DNA of 64,000 nt from Arenibacter sp. ARW7G5Y1 (GTDB lineage: Bacteria > Bacteroidota > Bacteroidia > Flavobacteriales > Flavobacteriaceae). Of this stretch, positions 59,692-64,000 are shown in pieces. The stretch covers positions 443,233-507,232 of the forward strand of contig NZ_QJJZ01000001.1 of NCBI RefSeq assembly GCF_003201775.1, written 5' to 3'. How positions within the stretch are numbered: position 1 is the first letter of the stretch; every line of letters starts with the position of its first letter. The position numbers and the translations under genes are program-made. Under the pieces are notes generated by a model. That model was not told the origin of the DNA. It saw only the letters and a list, made by a program, of their open reading frames with translations, and made no database searches.

Positions 59692-61482
59692 ATGAAACAA
59701 TTCATCTTTTTGTTATTGTCCATAGGGCAATTCCTTATGGGAAACGAAATTCCCCAAGGCCCGTTTATTAGAATAAATCAGTTGGGGTATTTATTGGATG
59801 AACACAAAAAGGCAATTGTTTTTTCAAATACCAGGGTAAACGAAGTGTTCCAGTTGATAGATGATAAGAACAAGGTGGTGGCTACATTAAGGCCAATTAA
59901 ATCCAAACAGAAGGGTTGGGGGACTTTTAAGAATTATTATGAACTGGATTTTTCACATGTAACCGTCAAGGGGACTTACTTTATAAAGGCAAAAAAATCC
60001 AATTCTCGATCAAAACTTTTTAAGATAGGGAATGATGTTTATAAGCAAAAATCTGAGGTATTGTTAGGGTTTATGCGTCAACAACGTTGCGGCTATAATC
60101 CTTATTTTGATATGGTATGCCATCAAAGGGACGGGCGTTCGGCCTATGGCCCTATGCCCGAAGGAACCTTTGTGGATGCTTCCGGAGGTTGGCATGATGC
60201 AGGAGATCAGCTTAAATATCTAATAACCGGAAGTTATGCCACGGCCCATATGTTGATGGCCTATGAATTATACCCCGATACTTTTGAAGACCGGGTAAAC
60301 GCCTTAGGTCAACCACGGCCCAATGGTATTGCGGATGTTTTGGATGAGGCCAAGTGGGGTTTGGATTGGATTTTAAAATTGCACCCCGATACCGATCAAT
60401 TGATACATCAAATTGCAGATGATCGCGATCATATTGGGTGGAAAATGCCTGATGAGGACAGCTCGGACTACGGCTGGGGCAAAAATAGTTATAGGGTGGC
60501 ATATTTTGCGACTGGGGAACCACAAGGTCTTAACAAATATAAAAGTGAGGCCAGTGGTGTTTCTAATTTGGCAGGACGCTCAGCCGCGGCGCTGGCCTTG
60601 GCCTCAAGAATTTGGTTACGGGATGTAAAGGATTCCGTTTTTGCGCAAAACTGTTTGGAGGCTGCCAAATCCTTATATCGTTTGGGAAAGGAGAAGGAAG
60701 GTTTTCAACAGGGGAACTCCTATGGCGCCCCGTATAGATATTCAGAGAAGACCTGGGCGGACGATATGGAATGGGGAGCTGCAGAGCTTTACAAAAGTAC
60801 GGGAAACAGTAGCTATTTGAAAGAGGCCAAGGAGTATGCCCTAAAGGCGAATACGATATCGTGGATGCCCAAGGATTCGGTGGGGCATTATGAATATTAT
60901 CCATTTGTTAATTTGGGCCATTTTGCCCTACATGATCTGGTGGATGAAAATTTTCAAAATACGTTGGCTGCCTACTACAAAAGTGGTTTGGAGGATAATT
61001 TGAAGAGGGCTTCCAAAAATGCCTATAATATTGGGGTCCCATTTATCTGGTGCTCCAATAATTTGCTCAGCAGTTTAATTACCCAGGGGATTCTCTATGA
61101 AAAAATGACCGGGGATAAAAGTTACCATCAATTTTTGGTGGAACAAAGGGATTGGCTTTTTGGTAGAAATCCATGGGGAACTTCTATGTTTACCAAGATG
61201 CCGGAAACTGGGGAGTATCCTATGGATGTGCATACCAGTACATGGGCACTGACCGGAAAGGAACTTGCTGGAGGCTTGGTGGACGGTCCGGTCTATGCCT
61301 CGATTTTTAATTCCTTAAAGGGCTTACGTATGGATAATCCGGATGAATTTGAAGCCTTTCAAAATGAGTTTGTGGTGTACCATGATGATATTGGTGACTA
61401 TTCTACCAATGAACCTACCATGGATGGTACTGCCGGCTCTATAATTATGATGGCCCATTGGGCGGACCAAAACAAAAATTAG
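59692..61482 (+). CDS. GH9-family glycoside hydrolase with N-terminal Ig-like domain
   Basis: 596 residues: signal peptide (about 1-20), an Ig-like CelD_N domain (about 22-115, GPFIRINQLGYLLDEHKKAI, KGTYFIKAKKSNSRSKLF) and a GH9 (alpha/alpha)6 barrel. The catalytic-base region GGWHDAGDQLKY begins at residue 166 and the acid motif NEPTMDGTAG lies near 585. GH9 enzymes include cellulases and exo-beta-glucosaminidases. Beside a deacetylase and with no carbohydrate-binding module, a chito-oligosaccharide or amino-sugar substrate is possible. Confidence 0.9.
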   Translation: MKQFIFLLLSIGQFLMGNEIPQGPFIRINQLGYLLDEHKKAIVFSNTRVNEVFQLIDDKNKVVATLRPIKSKQKGWGTFKNYYELDFSHVTVKGTYFIKAKKSNSRSKLFKIGNDVYKQKSEVLLGFMRQQRCGYNPYFDMVCHQRDGRSAYGPMPEGTFVDASGGWHDAGDQLKYLITGSYATAHMLMAYELYPDTFEDRVNALGQPRPNGIADVLDEAKWGLDWILKLHPDTDQLIHQIADDRDHIGWKMPDEDSSDYGWGKNSYRVAYFATGEPQGLNKYKSEASGVSNLAGRSAAALALASRIWLRDVKDSVFAQNCLEAAKSLYRLGKEKEGFQQGNSYGAPYRYSEKTWADDMEWGAAELYKSTGNSSYLKEAKEYALKANTISWMPKDSVGHYEYYPFVNLGHFALHDLVDENFQNTLAAYYKSGLEDNLKRASKNAYNIGVPFIWCSNNLLSSLITQGILYEKMTGDKSYHQFLVEQRDWLFGRNPWGTSMFTKMPETGEYPMDVHTSTWALTGKELAGGLVDGPVYASIFNSLKGLRMDNPDEFEAFQNEFVVYHDDIGDYSTNEPTMDGTAGSIIMMAHWADQNKN

Positions 61483-61533
61483 TCTTAGGTTTTAGGGAAA
61501 AAGGTGGTTCAATCAAAAGCAGGTGATTGCCTT

Positions 61534-61863
61534 TTAGCTCTCAGGGGCCAATTCCACTTCCAGGCCTTCCAAATCTTCTGTAATATGGATCTGGCAACCC
61601 AAACGGCTGTTATTCTTTACGTTAAAAGCTTCGGCAAGCATGGCGTCCTCATCATCGGACATTTCGGGCAATTGGTGGTCAGACTCTATATAGCACTGGC
61701 AGGATGCGCACATGGCCATACCCCCACATATACCAATGGTTCCCTCTGGGGCAAGTTCGTAGGAACGTACTATTTCCATTAGATTCATATTCATGTCCGT
61801 GGGTGCGTCTACCTCGTGAACAACCCCATCCCTGTCCTTAATTTTTATTTTAACATCGCTCAT
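61534..61863 (-). CDS. 2Fe-2S ferredoxin (adrenodoxin type)
   Basis: 109 residues with the cluster motif CGGMAMCASCQCY near residue 45-57 and the fourth cysteine in RLGCQIHI near 92. It carries electrons in the cytoplasm. The gene directly follows the NAD(P)-dependent reductase on the same strand, which is the likely electron donor. Confidence 0.92.
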   Translation of the reverse strand: MSDVKIKIKDRDGVVHEVDAPTDMNMNLMEIVRSYELAPEGTIGICGGMAMCASCQCYIESDHQLPEMSDDEDAMLAEAFNVKNNSRLGCQIHITEDLEGLEVELAPES

Positions 61864-61933
61864 GCCAGAAATATTCTTTTTTGCTAATAGCCAGCAAATT
61901 TAAGGGATTTACTTTAGGATTTGGTTGTTTTTT

Positions 61934-62992
61934 TTAATCAATGGCCTTTACTACTGCCTTAGGGGCTTCTTTTTTGCTGCCATCAAAACCGGATACACCG
62001 CCAACGGTGGTATATTTCATAACATATTTTTTGTCCGGGAAAATACGCTGATAGGCACTCTGGCACATTAGGGTTGCCTCGTGAAAGCCGCAAAGGATCA
62101 ATTTTAGTTTTCCGGGATACGTATTTACGTCCCCAATGGCATATATACCTGGAATGTTGGTCTGATAATCGAAGGTGTCCACTTTTATGGCATTCTTTTC
62201 AATTTCCAATCCCCAATCGGCAATGGGCCCCAGTTTGGGCGACAGTCCGAACAAAGGGATAAAATGATCTATTTCTTTGGTGATTTCTTCATCTTCATCC
62301 CCCGATTTGTTGATTACCACGGCCTCTAATTTTCCGGATCCCTTAAGGCCTACCACTTCTGCAGGGGTAATAAGGTTTATTTTTCCAAGATTTTTTAAGG
62401 ACTGTACCTTCTCTACAGAATCCAAAGCACCTCTAAACTCATTTCTTCTGTGTACCAAGGTTACTTCCGAAGCTACATCGGCCAAAAAGATACTCCAGTC
62501 CAGGGCAGAATCTCCGCCCCCGGCAATAAGCACCTTCTTGTTACGATATACTTCCGGGTCTTTTATAAAATAGGCAACCCCCTTGTCCTCATAATCCTTT
62601 ATTTTATCTATCAGGGGTTTTCTGGGCTCAAAACTACCAAGACCTCCGGCAATTGCCACGATGGGGGCATTGTGCTTGGTACCCTTGTTGGTGGTAACCA
62701 AAAAAGTGCCATCTTCCAATTTTTCAATGGTATTGGCCCGTTCCCCCAAAGTAAATCCAGGTTGGAACGCTTTTATCTGTTCCATAAGGTTGTTTACCAG
62801 ATCGCCTGCCAACACTTCTGGGAATCCTGGGATATCGTAAATAGGCTTCTTAGGGTAAATTTCGGAACACTGCCCACCAGCCTGTGGCAATGCGTCAATT
62901 AAATGACATTTAAGCTGTAATAGGCCTGCTTCAAAAACTGCAAAAAGACCGGTTGGGCCGGCACCTATAATCAGAATATCTGTTTTAATCAT
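61934..62992 (-). CDS. Ferredoxin-NAD(P)+ reductase of the thioredoxin-reductase type
   Basis: 352 residues with an FAD motif LIIGAGPTGLFAVFEAG at the N-terminus and an NAD(P) motif IAGGGDSALDWSIFLAD near residue 158, joined by HLIDALPQAGGQC. There is no CxxC redox pair, so it is not a thioredoxin reductase but the FNR type known from Bacillus and Chlorobium. It lies upstream of the ferredoxin gene on the same strand. Confidence 0.9.
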   Translation of the reverse strand: MIKTDILIIGAGPTGLFAVFEAGLLQLKCHLIDALPQAGGQCSEIYPKKPIYDIPGFPEVLAGDLVNNLMEQIKAFQPGFTLGERANTIEKLEDGTFLVTTNKGTKHNAPIVAIAGGLGSFEPRKPLIDKIKDYEDKGVAYFIKDPEVYRNKKVLIAGGGDSALDWSIFLADVASEVTLVHRRNEFRGALDSVEKVQSLKNLGKINLITPAEVVGLKGSGKLEAVVINKSGDEDEEITKEIDHFIPLFGLSPKLGPIADWGLEIEKNAIKVDTFDYQTNIPGIYAIGDVNTYPGKLKLILCGFHEATLMCQSAYQRIFPDKKYVMKYTTVGGVSGFDGSKKEAPKAVVKAID

Positions 62993-63060
62993 GGAAGAAA
63001 AACTTAAAATAGCTACAAAGCTAAAAAAGGAATTGGTATTGGATTATGATAAAAGTCAGC

Positions 63061-63303
63061 TTATTGCACCACATTAATGACCTCCTGTATTTGTGGGGCA
63101 TATTTTTTTATGGTCATTTCCACACCGCTTTTTAGGGTCATTTGGTTAACCGAACAGCCAACACAGGCCCCTTCCAATTTTACCTTAACCGAGTTGTCGT
63201 TGTCTATGGAAATTAGGGAAATGTCCCCACCATCACTTTGCAAAAAAGGACGGATTTCCTCCAAGGCTTTTTCAACATTATTTTTAAGTTCAATCGATGT
63301 CAT
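63061..63303 (-). CDS. NifU C-terminal domain protein (Nfu-type iron-sulfur carrier)
   Basis: 80 residues with the cluster-binding pair GACVGCSVNQMTLKSGVE near 46-63 (CxxC). It passes Fe-S clusters to targets such as the neighbouring ferredoxin. It starts 2-3 bases after the stop of mrp, so the two are one operon. Confidence 0.93.
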   Translation of the reverse strand: MTSIELKNNVEKALEEIRPFLQSDGGDISLISIDNDNSVKVKLEGACVGCSVNQMTLKSGVEMTIKKYAPQIQEVINVVQ

Positions 63304-63305
63304 AA

Positions 63306-64000
63306 TTACTTCTTTTTAACAGCCGAACAACCTGCCATTGTAGTTATTTTAATAGCCTCCGTTGGAGGTAAACTTTTGTTTCTATCCACCACTTCCCGAA
63401 CTACATTTTTTGTAATTTCCTCAAAAGCGGTTTCAATTGAGGTTGCCGTTTGAAGTGCCGCCGGCCTTCCTACATCACCTGCCTCCCTAATACTTTGTAC
63501 CAAGGGAATCTCCCCTAAAAAAGGAACGTTTAAGTCGTCGGACAAATGCTTGGCACCTTCTTTGCCAAAAATATAATATTTGTTGTTGGGTAATTCCTCT
63601 GGTGTAAAATACGCCATATTTTCTACGATTCCCAATACCGGTACATTTATGGAATCTTGTTGGAACATGGCCACTCCCTTTCGAGCATCGGCCAAGGCCA
63701 CTTCCTGCGGGGTACTTACGACCACTGCCCCTGTTATTGGTAAGGATTGCATAATGCTTAAATGTATATCCCCTGTCCCTGGAGGAAGATCCAGCAACAT
63801 AAAATCCAATTCCCCCCAATGGGCATCAAAAATCATTTGATTGAGTGCCTTGGCGGCCATAGGGCCTCTCCAGATTACTGCCTGATTCGGTTGGGTGAAA
63901 AAACCAATGGACAAGAGTTTTACGCCATAATTTTCTATCGGCTTCATTTTGGATTTCCCTTCAATATTTACGGCCAAAGGTTTTTCTTGGGCAACATCGA
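63306..64000 (-). CDS. Mrp/NBP35-family iron-sulfur carrier ATPase (5' end outside the window)
   Basis: Only the C-terminal 230 residues are in view; the frame runs off at 64000. It shows PLAVNIEGKSKMKPIENYG, LIVWRGPMAAKALNQ-type VIWRGPM, FMLLDLPPGTGDIHLS, VVVSTPQEVALADARKGV and VPVLGIVENMAYF, all typical of Mrp. The P-loop and the N-terminal DUF59 part lie beyond the edge. With nfu it forms an Fe-S cluster assembly unit. A TTG at 63977 is only an internal codon, not the start. Confidence 0.93.
   Translation of the reverse strand, partial: DVAQEKPLAVNIEGKSKMKPIENYGVKLLSIGFFTQPNQAVIWRGPMAAKALNQMIFDAHWGELDFMLLDLPPGTGDIHLSIMQSLPITGAVVVSTPQEVALADARKGVAMFQQDSINVPVLGIVENMAYFTPEELPNNKYYIFGKEGAKHLSDDLNVPFLGEIPLVQSIREAGDVGRPAALQTATSIETAFEEITKNVVREVVDRNKSLPPTEAIKITTMAGCSAVKKK

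Noticed and set aside
1-64000. tRNA, rRNA or tmRNA genes, complete transposases, prophage or defence genes
   Set aside because: I looked through the spacers for cloverleaf-like GTTCGAATC signals and through the protein frames for transposase, integrase, nuclease or phage motifs and found none.

Overview
The window looks like a chromosomal segment of a member of the Flavobacteriaceae (Bacteroidota), probably marine. The evidence is the gliding genes gldE and gldD next to mutY and ssb, the near absence of Shine-Dalgarno sequences, promoter boxes of the TAnnTTTG type, a TPP-riboswitch-controlled TonB receptor, SusD-free sugar genes of the DUF1080/Gfo-Idh kind, and SSB tails ending in DDLPF. Most of the DNA is ordinary housekeeping sequence, about 88 percent coding. 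It is interrupted by AT-rich spacers that carry repeats, degraded genes and regulatory palindromes.

Layout. 1-8.1 kb: biotin genes bioF, bioD, bioA, a divergent ketoacyl synthase and bioB, with a broken DUF2007 gene, a frameshifted toxin-antitoxin pair and a structured-RNA candidate between them. 8.1-19 kb: outer-membrane protein, recX, a DUF1080 protein, rng, a 29-residue COX24-like protein, HU, mutY-ssb-gldE-gldD, a tandem array of a 120-bp repeat, then rplU-rpmA. 19-19.85 kb: a roughly 690-bp element with inverted ends that exactly abut 32-bp direct repeats. 19.9-26.3 kb: an SDR reductase, ahcY, a phosphopantetheinyl transferase, pnuC with a nicotinamide riboside kinase, and DUF4301. 26.3-32.2 kb: three paralogous small secreted PepSY-like proteins, each behind a similar GG-type (sigma-54-like) promoter and GTGTA/TACAC palindromes, followed by an NtrC-type sigma-54 activator and a hybrid histidine kinase. 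I consider this the most interesting unit in the window. 32.3-39.9 kb: the TPP riboswitch with its TonB receptor, then a keto-sugar cluster (Gfo/Idh, DUF6807, DUF1080, Gfo/Idh) and a degenerate Rieske-like lipoprotein. 40-47 kb: greA, HIT protein, an orphan kinase, flavin reductase, an SSB-like DUF3127 protein, aat, tag and a stomatin. 47.6-54.8 kb: GntP-type permease, RidA, D-threonine aldolase/D-serine dehydratase-type enzyme and dipeptidase, then AraC, aldehyde dehydrogenase and DUF779. 54.9-64 kb: secreted proteins of unknown role, a GDSL lipoprotein, ABC exporter, polysaccharide deacetylase, GH9 enzyme, ferredoxin with its reductase, nfu and a partial mrp.

Working together: the biotin block lacks a recognisable bioC, bioH or bioW in view, so the ketoacyl synthase is a candidate supplier of the pimeloyl precursor. 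The permease-RidA-PLP enzyme-dipeptidase run plausibly takes in and degrades D-hydroxyamino acids, and the neighbouring aldehyde dehydrogenase could remove acetaldehyde. A repeat family with a perfect ATCCCGCC/GGCGGGAT stem occurs at five sites, always on the same strand, often touching the stop or start of a gene.
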